DNA of 64,000 nt from JBQTGK01 sp052400665 (GTDB lineage: Bacteria; Bacteroidota; Bacteroidia; Bacteroidales; Marinifilaceae): NCBI GenBank assembly GCA_052400665.1, contig JBQTGK010000001.1; one strand, written 5' to 3'. Both the position numbers and the translations under genes were made by a program. Under the pieces are notes generated by a model, which did no database searches, was not told the DNA's origin, and worked only from the letters and a program-made list of their open reading frames with translations. This document shows positions 26,670-34,761 of the stretch, piece by piece (the first letter of the stretch is position 1; each line of letters starts with the position of its first letter).

Positions 26670-28274
26670 ATGTTTAAAGGACATCCTAAGGGACTCATTC
26701 CGGCAGCATTGGCAAACATGGGGGAACGTTTTGGTTTCTACACCATGATGGCAATTCTAGTCTTATTCTTGCAAGCAAAATTTGGCCTTAACGGGTCAGA
26801 TGCAGGTCTTATTTATTCTGTATTTTACTTTTCAATTTACATTCTAGCATTTGTAGGAGGTATTATTGCTGATAAATTACAGAATTTTAAAGGCGTTATT
26901 CTTACTGGACTAATTGTTATGGCACTTGGTTATGTAGCTATTGCAATACCAACACCAACTCCTGTTCCAAACAAAACATTGTATCTAACACTTACATGTA
27001 TAGGTTTATTTGTTATTGCTTTTGGTAACGGTTTATTTAAAGGTAACTTGCAAGCACTTGTTGGTCAAATGTATGATAACCCTGAATACGATAGCAAAAG
27101 AGATTCTGGTTTTTCATTATTTTATATGTTTATTAATGTTGGTGCTATTTTTGCTCCTTTTACTGCAATTGCAATTAGAAACTGGTGGTTAGGTAAACAC
27201 GCTCTAGCATATAATGCAAATCTTCCAGCTCTTTGTCACAAGCAAATTGAAGGAACTTTGGAAACTACCCGTGTTATGGGTAATGGACTACTAGATAAAG
27301 CTCAGGGAGCAGCTGAATCCGTATATTCTTTAGACCCAACAAGTCTTTTCCAAAATCTGGCAAACGAAGTAACTGTAAGCAAGGCATCTAATTTAACACA
27401 ATTTGCAGGAGAATACCTTAATGTTTTTAACACTGGATTTCATTACGCTTTTGGTTGCGCAATTATTGCAATGGCTATTTCTTTAGTAATCTATCTTGTT
27501 AATAAAGGAAAATTCCCTAATCCACTATCAAAAGAAGATGCTGCCAATAACAAAGGTAACAATGGTAGTGTACCAGAAATGTCAGTAAAAGAAATTAAAC
27601 AAAGAATGTATGCTTTATTAGCTGTATTTGGGGTTGTAATTTTCTTCTGGTTCTCATTTCATCAAAATGGATTAACCTTAACAATGTTTGCCCGCGATTA
27701 TACTGATTTAAGTGGTATTAAAATTGATTTAGGATTTACATCGATACAAGGTGCAGAAATTTTCCAATCTATTAATCCAATCTTTATTGTTATTCTTACC
27801 CCTATTATTATGGGTATTTTTGGATGGTTAAGCGCACGAGGAAAAGAACCATCAACACCAAAAAAGATTGCAATTGGTATGTTCATTGCTGGTCTAGCTT
27901 ATGTAGTTATGGCTATAGGATCTTTCGATTTACCATTATTCTCACAAGTAGAAAGCAGTCCTTTATCTGATGCTGCCAAAGCTACTCCAATGCTACTTAT
28001 CGGAACTTATTTTATTCTTACCGTTGCTGAATTATTTATTAGCCCATTGGGAATCTCCTTTGTATCTAAAGTAGCCCCTCCACAATATCAGGGTATTATG
28101 CAAGGTGGTTGGTTAGGTGCAACAGCTGTTGGTAATCAACTTTTATTTATTGGTGCAATTCTTTACGAAAGCATTCCAATTTGGATGACATGGTGTGTAT
28201 TTGTTGCCGCTTGTGCAATCTCAATGTTCACTATGCTATTCATGGTTAAATGGCTAGAAAAAATTACTGAGTAA
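26670..28274 (+). CDS. POT/PTR-family peptide:proton symporter
   Basis: A 534-residue major facilitator of the proton-dependent oligopeptide transporter family. The N-terminus has GMERFGFYTMM-like NMGERFGFYTMMAILVLFL, the family's ExxERFxYY-type motif, with GGIIADK in the second loop and GNGLFKGNLQALVGQMY after helix 4. Long loops between the membrane segments (about residues 170-260) are richer than in short POTs. It should import di- and tripeptides. A small lipoprotein gene follows 22 bases later and shares the terminator at 28711. Confidence 0.92.
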   Translation: MFKGHPKGLIPAALANMGERFGFYTMMAILVLFLQAKFGLNGSDAGLIYSVFYFSIYILAFVGGIIADKLQNFKGVILTGLIVMALGYVAIAIPTPTPVPNKTLYLTLTCIGLFVIAFGNGLFKGNLQALVGQMYDNPEYDSKRDSGFSLFYMFINVGAIFAPFTAIAIRNWWLGKHALAYNANLPALCHKQIEGTLETTRVMGNGLLDKAQGAAESVYSLDPTSLFQNLANEVTVSKASNLTQFAGEYLNVFNTGFHYAFGCAIIAMAISLVIYLVNKGKFPNPLSKEDAANNKGNNGSVPEMSVKEIKQRMYALLAVFGVVIFFWFSFHQNGLTLTMFARDYTDLSGIKIDLGFTSIQGAEIFQSINPIFIVILTPIIMGIFGWLSARGKEPSTPKKIAIGMFIAGLAYVVMAIGSFDLPLFSQVESSPLSDAAKATPMLLIGTYFILTVAELFISPLGISFVSKVAPPQYQGIMQGGWLGATAVGNQLLFIGAILYESIPIWMTWCVFVAACAISMFTMLFMVKWLEKITE

Positions 28275-28296
28275 TAAATTTTAAACTAGAAGAAAA

Positions 28297-28689
28297 ATGA
28301 AAAGATTAAAAAATATCTTTAGTATAATTATACTTTCTCTTTTTTTCGTTGCCTGTGGAAAAGTTGAAGCAGAGAAAGATGTAACCAATTGTATTAATAA
28401 GCTAAATCGCTTCAATAATCTTTATTCAACATTATCAGTAGATGGAGTTATTTCTAAAGAAAAAGTTGGTGAAGAAGATTCTGAATTTGACCAACTTAAA
28501 AAAGTAGCTTCAGAATATTACGAACTTGTTAATAAAATCAATTCTGACATTCAAGAAGAAAAAGAAAAAGCTGAAAAAGGTAAAAAAATCAAAGGTTACG
28601 AAAAGAAATATCAGGAAGTATTAAAAGCTAAACATTCTGAAATTGAAAAAGCAACAAAACTTTTCGAAGATAATTTATCTAAACTTTAG
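28297..28689 (+). CDS. Small helical lipoprotein
   Basis: A 130-residue protein with a lipoprotein signal (lipobox FVAC, Cys20). The mature part is charged, Lys/Glu-rich and probably an all-helical or coiled-coil bundle; no family is recognised. It begins 22 bases after the peptide transporter gene and shares its terminator, so the two are almost surely one transcript. A periplasmic accessory role for the transporter is possible but unproven. Confidence 0.75.
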   Translation: MKRLKNIFSIIILSLFFVACGKVEAEKDVTNCINKLNRFNNLYSTLSVDGVISKEKVGEEDSEFDQLKKVASEYYELVNKINSDIQEEKEKAEKGKKIKGYEKKYQEVLKAKHSEIEKATKLFEDNLSKL

Positions 28690-28710
28690 AAAAATAATTT
28701 TCTGTGTAAA

Positions 28711-28738
28711 AGCTGCCTCACTAGGCAGCTTTTTTTTT
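28711..28738 (+). terminator. Terminator of the peptide transporter/lipoprotein operon
   Basis: AGCTGCCT and AGGCAGCT form an eight-base-pair perfect stem with a four-base loop, followed by nine T. Confidence 0.95.
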
Positions 28739-28818
28739 GTTTTTGCCTAACTATTTAGTCCATTTATAAAATCAAATAAAATTCTCCTCCCTATTTCAGA
28801 CTAAAAGGTATTTTATAT

Positions 28819-28826
28819 TATATTTG
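28819..28826 (+). promoter_or_regulatory. Candidate -7 box (TATATTTG) for the 28857-hemF operon
   Basis: A full TAnnTTTG match about 30 bases before the ATG at 28857. Confidence 0.5.
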
Positions 28827-28856
28827 TTTATCTAAAATAATTCTAAATAACTTTTC

Positions 28857-29168
28857 ATGTTTGAAAAACTTAAAAAGCGCTGGAATATTACGTCCAATAT
28901 TCAATTGATTTTAATTCTCATAACATTCTCAGTCACCGGAAGTCTTTCGGTACTAGTACGAAATCCTATTTTCGAATATTTTTCCATAGGCTCTGATACT
29001 CACATCTTGCTGCGAATTCTTTTAAGCATTCTAATTATTACACCAACTTATCAGGTTTTATTGCTGATAGTAGGAAGTTTGCTGGGGCAATTTCCCTTTT
29101 TCTGGAATTTTGAAAAAAAAATGATAGGTAGGTTCTTTAAAAAAAAAGCAGTTAAAAAATCAGTATAA
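28857..29168 (+). CDS. DUF6787-like small membrane protein
   Basis: A 103-residue protein with two membrane segments (about residues 16-36 and 50-80), basic ends, and the pattern FEKLKKRWNI at the start and QFPFFWNFEKKM near the end. I associate this with DUF6787, a Bacteroidota family of unknown function. It is the first gene before hemF with only 21 bases between them, so a link with haem synthesis or respiration is suggested by position only. Confidence 0.7.
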   Translation: MFEKLKKRWNITSNIQLILILITFSVTGSLSVLVRNPIFEYFSIGSDTHILLRILLSILIITPTYQVLLLIVGSLLGQFPFFWNFEKKMIGRFFKKKAVKKSV

Positions 29169-29189
29169 CAACAAACCTTAACCTAATTT

Positions 29190-30083
29190 ATGAATAAAGA
29201 ACAGATAGCAGAACGATTTAAAGAACTACAAGATAGAATTTGTAAGGCTTTAGAAAAAAATGATGGAAAAGCTTTATTCCAGGAAGATAAATGGGAAAGA
29301 AAAGGTGGCGGTGGTGGTCGTAGCCGAATAATTAAAAATGGTAATATTATTGAAAAAGGTGGCGTTCAATTCTCTGCAGTTCACGGTAAGCTTCCACATA
29401 AAATTAAAGACAAATTAAAGCTAAATGCCGATAATTTTTATGCTACAGGAGTTTCTTTAATTGTACATCCCGAAAATCCACATGTTCCAATTGTACACAT
29501 GAATGTGCGCTACTTTGAATTAGAAGATGGCACTTTTTGGTTTGGCGGTGGTATCGACCTAACTCCTATATACATAGATAAAACTGAAGCCCGGGAATTT
29601 CATGTCAAATTAAAAGAAGTTTGCGATCGCTATCACAAAAATTTTTACAACAAATTTAAAACCTGGGCCGACGAGTATTTTTATATCCCATTTAGAAAAG
29701 AAACAAGAGGAATAGGCGGTATTTTCTTCGATCATTTAAATGATGATAAGGGAATGAGTAAAGATGAAATATTTAGCTTTGTAATGGATATTGGCAATTT
29801 ATTTGCGCCACTTTACTGCAGAGTTATGACTAAAAATACCAATAAATCTTATTCTGCAAAAGAAAAAGAATGGCAATTACATCGCAGAGGCAGATATGTA
29901 GAATTTAATCTGGCGTTAGATAAAGGAACTCAATTTGGCTTAGATACCAATGGACGAACCGAATCAATTCTTGTAAGTATGCCTCCGGAAGTAAAATGGA
30001 CCTACCAATATGAAATTTTGAAAGGTTCTAGAGAAGAAAAAACTTGTCAGCTTTTAAGAAAAGGAATAAACTGGATCGGCTAA
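29190..30083 (+). CDS. hemF: Oxygen-dependent coproporphyrinogen III oxidase
   Basis: A 297-residue cytosolic enzyme that turns coproporphyrinogen III into protoporphyrinogen IX using oxygen. Typical segments are WERKGGGGGRSR (about residues 31-42), HPENPHVPIVHMNVRYFE, the FGGGIDLTP turn and RYVEFNLALDKGTQFGL near the C-terminus. Its presence implies at least microaerobic growth. It follows the small membrane protein by 21 bases and precedes hemH by 116 bases on the same strand. Confidence 0.96.
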   Translation: MNKEQIAERFKELQDRICKALEKNDGKALFQEDKWERKGGGGGRSRIIKNGNIIEKGGVQFSAVHGKLPHKIKDKLKLNADNFYATGVSLIVHPENPHVPIVHMNVRYFELEDGTFWFGGGIDLTPIYIDKTEAREFHVKLKEVCDRYHKNFYNKFKTWADEYFYIPFRKETRGIGGIFFDHLNDDKGMSKDEIFSFVMDIGNLFAPLYCRVMTKNTNKSYSAKEKEWQLHRRGRYVEFNLALDKGTQFGLDTNGRTESILVSMPPEVKWTYQYEILKGSREEKTCQLLRKGINWIG

Positions 30084-30199
30084 GCAAATCCATTCTATTT
30101 TTTAGATTCTGATTCAATGTCAAAGAAAAAATATTAATTTAACAATCCAGATATTTATATCGATACTTATTATTTAAATTCGCTTGAATTCTATTTTAT

Positions 30200-31210
30200 A
30201 TGCCAAAGAAAACCACAATTTTACTTCTAAATTTAGGAACTCCAAAAAGTCCTAATGTCTCGGATGTTCGAACTTATCTTTTCGAGTTTTTAAACGATAA
30301 AAGAGTTATAGATATTCCGTGGTTATTGCGAAAAATTTTAGTGAACCTTATTATTGTTCCCTTTCGCGCAAAAGGTTCATCAAAAATTTACAAGCAATTG
30401 TGGACCAAAGATGGTTCTCCATTAATGATCTATGGCGAAAAAGTAAAGGAACTACTCCAAAAAGAATTGGATGATAATTACACCGTAGAGCTGGCAATGC
30501 GCTATCAGGAACCTTCAATGGACAAGATTTTGGAAAATATCCGACAAGATATGCCCAATCGCCTTGTCATTCTTCCCATGTATCCTCAGTATGCCTCCTC
30601 AACAACAGGTTCAACATTTGAGAAAGCGATGAATATTATCAAAAATTGGGAGGTAATTCCTGAAGTTAAATTGGTAAATCAATTTTTCGACCATGAAGGA
30701 TATCTTAATACAATTACAGAGAATGCAAATAAGTACAATTTAAACCAATTTGATCACTTTATTTTCTCCTATCATGGTTTACCTATCCGACAAATAAATA
30801 AAGTTCACCCAGAAAGAAACTGCCACAAATGTAATTGCCATAAACAATTTAATCCTGATACCGATTACTATTGCTACAAAGCAACTTGTTTTGAGACGAG
30901 CAGATTATTGTCCGAAAAATTAAATATTCCCAAAGAAAAATATACAGTCGCTTTTCAATCTCGATTAGATAAAAACTGGCTGGAACCATTTTCAGATAAA
31001 ATAGTTGAGAAATTAGCCAAAAATGGAGCCAAAAAACTTATGGTTTTTAGCCCGGCATTTGTAGCCGATTGTCTGGAAACCACAGTTGAAATAGGTCTGG
31101 AATATGGCGAATTATTCAAAGAAAATGGTGGCGAAGAACTAGTGTTGGTAGAAAGTTTAAACGATCATCCTCAATGGATACAAGCACTTAAAGATTTAGC
31201 TCTTAAATAA
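30200..31210 (+). CDS. hemH: Ferrochelatase
   Basis: A 336-residue enzyme that inserts iron into the porphyrin at the end of haem synthesis. The N-terminus has LLNLGTPKSPNVSDVRTYL, and the active-site histidine is His192 in FSYHGLP. After it comes a cysteine-rich stretch, with Cys208, 211, 213, 225 and 230, in the place where some bacterial ferrochelatases carry an iron-sulphur cluster or other metal site. The C-terminal half has PAFVADCLETTVEI. It probably shares the haem operon with hemF. Confidence 0.96.
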   Translation: MPKKTTILLLNLGTPKSPNVSDVRTYLFEFLNDKRVIDIPWLLRKILVNLIIVPFRAKGSSKIYKQLWTKDGSPLMIYGEKVKELLQKELDDNYTVELAMRYQEPSMDKILENIRQDMPNRLVILPMYPQYASSTTGSTFEKAMNIIKNWEVIPEVKLVNQFFDHEGYLNTITENANKYNLNQFDHFIFSYHGLPIRQINKVHPERNCHKCNCHKQFNPDTDYYCYKATCFETSRLLSEKLNIPKEKYTVAFQSRLDKNWLEPFSDKIVEKLAKNGAKKLMVFSPAFVADCLETTVEIGLEYGELFKENGGEELVLVESLNDHPQWIQALKDLALK

Positions 31211-31265
31211 AATTGTAATTTATAAATACAATCATTCACTTCATAAACCAACTATAAAACAAAAG

Positions 31266-31293
31266 AGCTTAATTCCTTTGATTAAATTAAGCT
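31266..31293. terminator. Hairpin between convergent hemH and the DUF4494 gene
   Basis: AGCTTAAT and ATTAAGCT form a perfect eight-base-pair stem with T-rich sequence on both outer sides, placed between two convergent stops. Confidence 0.6.
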
Positions 31294-31318
31294 ATTTTGT
31301 TTTATATTTCACTGGCAT

Positions 31319-31828
31319 TTATTCAAAGTCATTCTCATTCGGTTCGATTTCCGAAATTGGCTTTAAATTTTCTGGAATCTCCTCGTTCACCTCATCACTA
31401 AAAAATGGAAAAATATCCATAATAGGACTTTCACTAATTGCAGGAATTTCGAAAGGTACAATCATATCACTTAAGCATTCTTCTAAAAACTCATAAGCCT
31501 GTTTCACATTATTAGCTTCTGCTAACATATACTGATTCGTTTTCTTCTCTTTCCCAGATGCCTCATCAACATCAACAAAAGAAACTTTTGCTTTATACCA
31601 ACGATCGCCATTTTCGTTTGGGTACAATTCTATAACATTAGACTTACTAATATTGGTTACATTAAATTCACCACTAATCATTTGTTCTAATTCTTTGTGA
31701 ATTCGTGCTTCCGCCTCTGTGAAAGACATTGCATCCACCAAATATGGCTCAGAAACTTTCTTCTCTTTTCCAGATACTTCGTCAATTTTAACGTATTTTA
31801 CTTTGCATTCAAACCAATTATTTGTCAT
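31319..31828 (-). CDS. DUF4494-like protein with internal duplication
   Basis: A 169-residue acidic cytosolic protein of the DUF4494 type. Two similar units lie in tandem: WFECKVKYVKIDEVSGKEKK near the start and WYKAKVSFVDVDEASGKEKK from about residue 80, each followed by an alpha-helical part. The frame is open 11 codons further upstream to a TTG, but the ATG at 31828 begins the conserved MTNNWFE and lies about 30 bases past a TATCTTTG promoter box, so it is chosen. Function unknown; it is widespread as a single gene in Bacteroidales. Confidence 0.8.
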   Translation of the reverse strand: MTNNWFECKVKYVKIDEVSGKEKKVSEPYLVDAMSFTEAEARIHKELEQMISGEFNVTNISKSNVIELYPNENGDRWYKAKVSFVDVDEASGKEKKTNQYMLAEANNVKQAYEFLEECLSDMIVPFEIPAISESPIMDIFPFFSDEVNEEIPENLKPISEIEPNENDFE

Positions 31829-31858
31829 GATATAGATGTTTATATTTTTAGAGGATAG

Positions 31859-31866
31859 CAAAGATA
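31859..31866 (-). promoter_or_regulatory. Candidate -7 box (TATCTTTG) for the DUF4494 gene
   Basis: A full TAnnTTTG match on the minus strand 31 bases before the ATG at 31828. It supports that start over the upstream TTG, which lies within the box. Confidence 0.5.
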
Positions 31867-31898
31867 AAGGATTTAATTTTACTCAAACAAATGCACAT

Positions 31899-31929
31899 AA
31901 AAAAAGGAAAACAATTTTCATCGTTTTCC
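31899..31929 (-). terminator. Terminator of the first tRNA gene
   Basis: On the minus strand GGAAAAC and GTTTTCC form a seven-base-pair stem around the loop GATGAAAATT, followed by seven T. It begins about eight bases after the tRNA 3' end. Confidence 0.85.
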
Positions 31930-31937
31930 TTTTTTTG

Positions 31938-32011
31938 TAGCGAGAGGCGGGCTTGAACCGCCGACCTCGTGATTATGAATCACGCGCTCTAACCAGCTGA
32001 GCTACCTCGCC
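31938..32011 (-). tRNA. tRNA-Met (anticodon CAT), copy 1
   Basis: A 74-base cloverleaf on the minus strand: acceptor GGCGAGG pairing with TCTCGCT (G-U at both ends), D stem GCTC/GAGC, anticodon stem CGTGA/TCACG with loop TTCATAA, and T stem GGCGG/CCGCC with TTCAAGC. The anticodon is CAT and the CCA end is not encoded. It is most likely elongator tRNA-Met; tRNA-Ile2, whose CAT is modified to lysidine, is the alternative. An identical copy lies at 32349-32422. Confidence 0.93.
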
Positions 32012-32030
32012 GTTTTGCTTGATTGCGGTG

Positions 32031-32038
32031 CAAATATA
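32031..32038 (-). promoter_or_regulatory. -7 box (TATATTTG) of the first tRNA gene
   Basis: TATATTTG on the minus strand, 20 bases before the tRNA 5' end. The second tRNA gene has the same octamer at nearly the same distance. Confidence 0.7.
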
Positions 32039-32310
32039 AATGCATTTTATTTCTAAAAAAAATCTTTTCCCTTAAAATATTTCATGATAATTGACTTCAT
32101 ATATTAAAGTCTCTGTTTTACAGAAATATTACAGATCAAAAAAAAATAAAAAATTTATTTAAACTCACAGAGTTATTAACTATTCGTTTAATTAAACCCA
32201 TATTTTAATCTAGAAATTCTTCTTTCTAGAGTCGGCAATTGTTCCGAATCTACTTTTTTACACTTAAGATATTATATTTTAAAGTTAGGAGTAGATTCAA
32301 ACCTAATTAT

Positions 32311-32343
32311 AAAAAAAGAGGAAACAATTTTCATCGTTTCCTC
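32311..32343 (-). terminator. Terminator of the second tRNA gene
   Basis: On the minus strand GAGGAAAC and GTTTCCTC form an eight-base-pair stem around the loop GATGAAAATT, followed by seven T. The loop is identical to that of the copy 1 terminator, although the stems differ. Confidence 0.88.
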
Positions 32344-32348
32344 TTGCG

Positions 32349-32422
32349 TAGCGAGAGGCGGGCTTGAACCGCCGACCTCGTGATTATGAATCACGCGCTC
32401 TAACCAGCTGAGCTACCTCGCC
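32349..32422 (-). tRNA. tRNA-Met (anticodon CAT), copy 2
   Basis: A 74-base gene identical in sequence to the copy at 31938-32011, with anticodon loop TTCATAA and no encoded CCA. It has its own promoter box and its own terminator, so it is transcribed separately. Elongator tRNA-Met is most likely, with tRNA-Ile2 as the alternative. Confidence 0.93.
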
Positions 32423-32439
32423 GTTTTTCTAACAGGCTG

Positions 32440-32447
32440 CAAATATA
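32440..32447 (-). promoter_or_regulatory. -7 box (TATATTTG) of the second tRNA gene
   Basis: TATATTTG on the minus strand, 18 bases before the tRNA 5' end, mirroring copy 1. Confidence 0.7.
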
Positions 32448-32636
32448 GAATCCTTTTTGTTAAAAAAAAACAATTCAGATGATTTTCTCAAATCAATTAT
32501 TTTTAGAAATTTATTTTTTGTAAAATCATCCCTTAACTTAAATAATATTTGATATTGAGAAGAATTAACAGTATATAAATAAACAAAGAATTTAATAAGG
32601 TTTTTTATATTTCAATAATTCTTAAGTATCTTTGCA

Positions 32637-32644
32637 ACAATTTT
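32637..32644 (+). promoter_or_regulatory. Candidate -7 box (TATCTTTG) for the START-like gene
   Basis: A full TAnnTTTG match. It would give a leader of about 105 bases before the ATG at 32755. Confidence 0.45.
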
Positions 32645-32754
32645 TAAGTATTGACTTACATTTCATTATATTAGTGTTATTTTTAATACTTAAATAGCTT
32701 AGCTTAAAATAGGGCTTTTCCTATTTTATCATTAAATATTTATGCCCCAAATCA

Positions 32755-33129
32755 ATGAAAAAATTTGAACTGGAATACGTACTTCAAGCTTCTACAAAAG
32801 TTGTTTTCGATCGTCTTAGTAGTGCAAGCGGCTTGTCCGAATGGTTTGCTGATGACGTTAATCAAAAAGGAAATATCTATAAATTTTTGTGGGATGGCGC
32901 TGAACAGGAAGCAGAACTTCTAACAAAAAAAGACAATCGTCTTATCCGATTCCATTGGTTGGATAGTGAAGATGAAGAAAGCTTTTTTGAATTTAAAATT
33001 GAAATTGACGCACTTACAAATGATTTGTCTCTCATAATTACCGATTTCGCCGACGAAGATGAAATTGACGAGAGTATCGAACTTTGGGATTCTCAAATTT
33101 CTGAGTTAAAACATGTATTAGGGATATGA
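32755..33129 (+). CDS. START-like (SRPBCC) domain protein
   Basis: A 124-residue acidic protein with the START/AHSA1-like fold pattern: KFELEYVLQASTKVVFDRLSSASGLSEWFADDV at the start, an FLWDGAEQEAELL strand pair, and a C-terminal helix (SIELWDSQISELKHVLG). Small proteins of this kind bind hydrophobic ligands or act as co-chaperones, but the Bacteroidota group with this layout is uncharacterised. It lies upstream of an LptF/LptG-like permease, perhaps by chance. Confidence 0.8.
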   Translation: MKKFELEYVLQASTKVVFDRLSSASGLSEWFADDVNQKGNIYKFLWDGAEQEAELLTKKDNRLIRFHWLDSEDEESFFEFKIEIDALTNDLSLIITDFADEDEIDESIELWDSQISELKHVLGI

Positions 33130-33171
33130 TTTTTTAACACTTCATATCAATAAAACCTAAATAAATTAGCT

Positions 33172-33179
33172 TATTTTTG
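33172..33179 (+). promoter_or_regulatory. Candidate -7 box (TATTTTTG) for the LptF/LptG-type gene
   Basis: A TAnnTTTG match. Transcription would start close to 33187, which argues against a translation start at that position and for the ATG at 33307. Confidence 0.4.
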
Positions 33180-33306
33180 TAAGCTTATGAGACCAGTTTC
33201 TTCATGTTATTGGTCTTATTTTTTAGGTGCTGTTTTTACTATTGAAACAATCTGTTTACATTTTTTGTATTTGCAGACTTCCTATTTCAATTTAAATATA
33301 TTTAGA

Positions 33307-34761
33307 ATGAAACGATTACATTCATTTATCCTTAAAAGTTTTTTAGGCCCTTTAGCCTTCACTTTCTTTGTTTGCATGTTTGTCCTACTAATGCAATTTT
33401 TATGGAGATATATCGACGAATTAGTTGGTAAAGGATTAGAATGGACCGTAATTGGTGAATTTTTATTTTATGTTTCGGCAACATTGGTTCCAATGGCCTT
33501 GCCGCTGGCTATTCTTTTAGCCTCTATTATGACCTTTGGCAACATGGGCGAAAACTACGAGCTTACTGCCATGAAAGCGGCAGGCATTTCGCTACAAAGA
33601 ATCATGAAACCTTTAACAATTCTTGTTGTCAGCATTAGCATAAGTGCTTTTTTCTTTGCCAACTATGTAATGCCTATCGCCTCGTTAAAAACAACATCAT
33701 TACTATTGGATATTAAAAATCAGAAACCAGAATTAATTCTGAAAGAAGGAATTTTTACCAATGACCTGCCCAACTTTAGCATTAAGGTTGGACCAATTAA
33801 TAAAGAAACAGGAATGATGTATGATCTGCTAATTTACGATCATAGAAATAGAAGAGGAAATACAAATGTTACTATTGCTGACTCAGGAACAATGGTAACC
33901 TCCGAGAATAATCAAAATATGACCTTAACACTTTATAGTGGAAACATGTATGAAGAGGTTAAGGTGAAATCGAGAAACAAAAAGCATCCTTCACGTAGAA
34001 TTAAATTTGGCGTATACGAAACCAATGTTCCTCTTCGTAGTAATAAATTAAAGCGAGGTGACGAAGATCGATACAATAAAAACTACAGAATGCTTAATTT
34101 AAGGCAATTACAACACTCAGAGGATTCTTTAAATAAAGTACTAAACAAATCGAAAGGTCTTTTTATAAAAGGATTAATTGCCAAAAATTATTTTAAAAAA
34201 GATGTCAAGAAACTTAGAAAAGACTCTATTAAAGTAAAAGAGCTATTAAAAAAAACCAAAAACGTAGATTCGCTTTTTCATGTTATTCCATTAGATAAAC
34301 AATTAAGATCGGTGAGTAATGCCTTAACCTTTGCACGAAAAACACGAGAGAACACATCTCGTAAGGAAGGTGAATTTATAGCTAAAGAAAAATATCTTAA
34401 ACGATTTACTAACGAATGGCACCGAAAATTCACTTTACCTTTTGCATGTTTAGTGTTTTTCTTTATTGGTGCCCCTCTTGGTGCAATTATCAGAAAAGGA
34501 GGATTGGGAATGCCTGTTATTATATCCGTATTGTTCTTTATCTTCTACTATATAATTTCAATGACTGGCGAGCGTGCTGCTAAACAATTGGTTATGAACC
34601 CAGCTCTGGGTATGTGGATATCATCAATAATAATTCTTCCTTTAGGAATTATTCTAACCTATAAAGCAACTACCGACTCAACATTTTTTAACATCGAAAA
34701 TTATATTGATTTCTTTAAAAAAATTAACCCATTGAAATTTTTCAAGAAAAAAAATGCCTAA
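33307..34761 (+). CDS. LptF/LptG-family permease (lipopolysaccharide export)
   Basis: A 484-residue inner-membrane protein of the YjgP/YjgQ family, the membrane part of the ABC machine that pulls lipopolysaccharide from the inner membrane. Three or so membrane segments lie in residues 10-110 (MKRLHSFILKSFLGP through the GNMGENYELTAMKAAGIS coupling region) and three near the C-terminus (about 365-450). The large middle part is periplasmic and mostly beta. Here its second half is an unusually long, Lys-rich helical insertion (about 240-350). The frame is open 40 codons further upstream, but MKRLHSF is the family start. The stop overlaps the next gene by eight bases. Confidence 0.9.
   Translation: MKRLHSFILKSFLGPLAFTFFVCMFVLLMQFLWRYIDELVGKGLEWTVIGEFLFYVSATLVPMALPLAILLASIMTFGNMGENYELTAMKAAGISLQRIMKPLTILVVSISISAFFFANYVMPIASLKTTSLLLDIKNQKPELILKEGIFTNDLPNFSIKVGPINKETGMMYDLLIYDHRNRRGNTNVTIADSGTMVTSENNQNMTLTLYSGNMYEEVKVKSRNKKHPSRRIKFGVYETNVPLRSNKLKRGDEDRYNKNYRMLNLRQLQHSEDSLNKVLNKSKGLFIKGLIAKNYFKKDVKKLRKDSIKVKELLKKTKNVDSLFHVIPLDKQLRSVSNALTFARKTRENTSRKEGEFIAKEKYLKRFTNEWHRKFTLPFACLVFFFIGAPLGAIIRKGGLGMPVIISVLFFIFYYIISMTGERAAKQLVMNPALGMWISSIIILPLGIILTYKATTDSTFFNIENYIDFFKKINPLKFFKKKNA

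Larger units (their letters stand above)
32012..32348. other. 337-base spacer between the two tRNA genes
   Basis: It is very AT-rich. It holds the promoter box of copy 1 and the terminator of copy 2; nothing else was recognised. Confidence 0.55.
32423..32754. other. 332-base intergenic region upstream of the START-like gene
   Basis: It holds the promoter boxes for tRNA copy 2 and for the START-like gene (separate entries). The rest is AT-rich with no recognised element. Confidence 0.55.

Noticed and set aside
33187..33306. Forty-codon N-terminal extension of the LptF/LptG-type protein
   Set aside because: The family begins at MKRLHSF, and a promoter box at 33172 puts the transcription start at about 33187.
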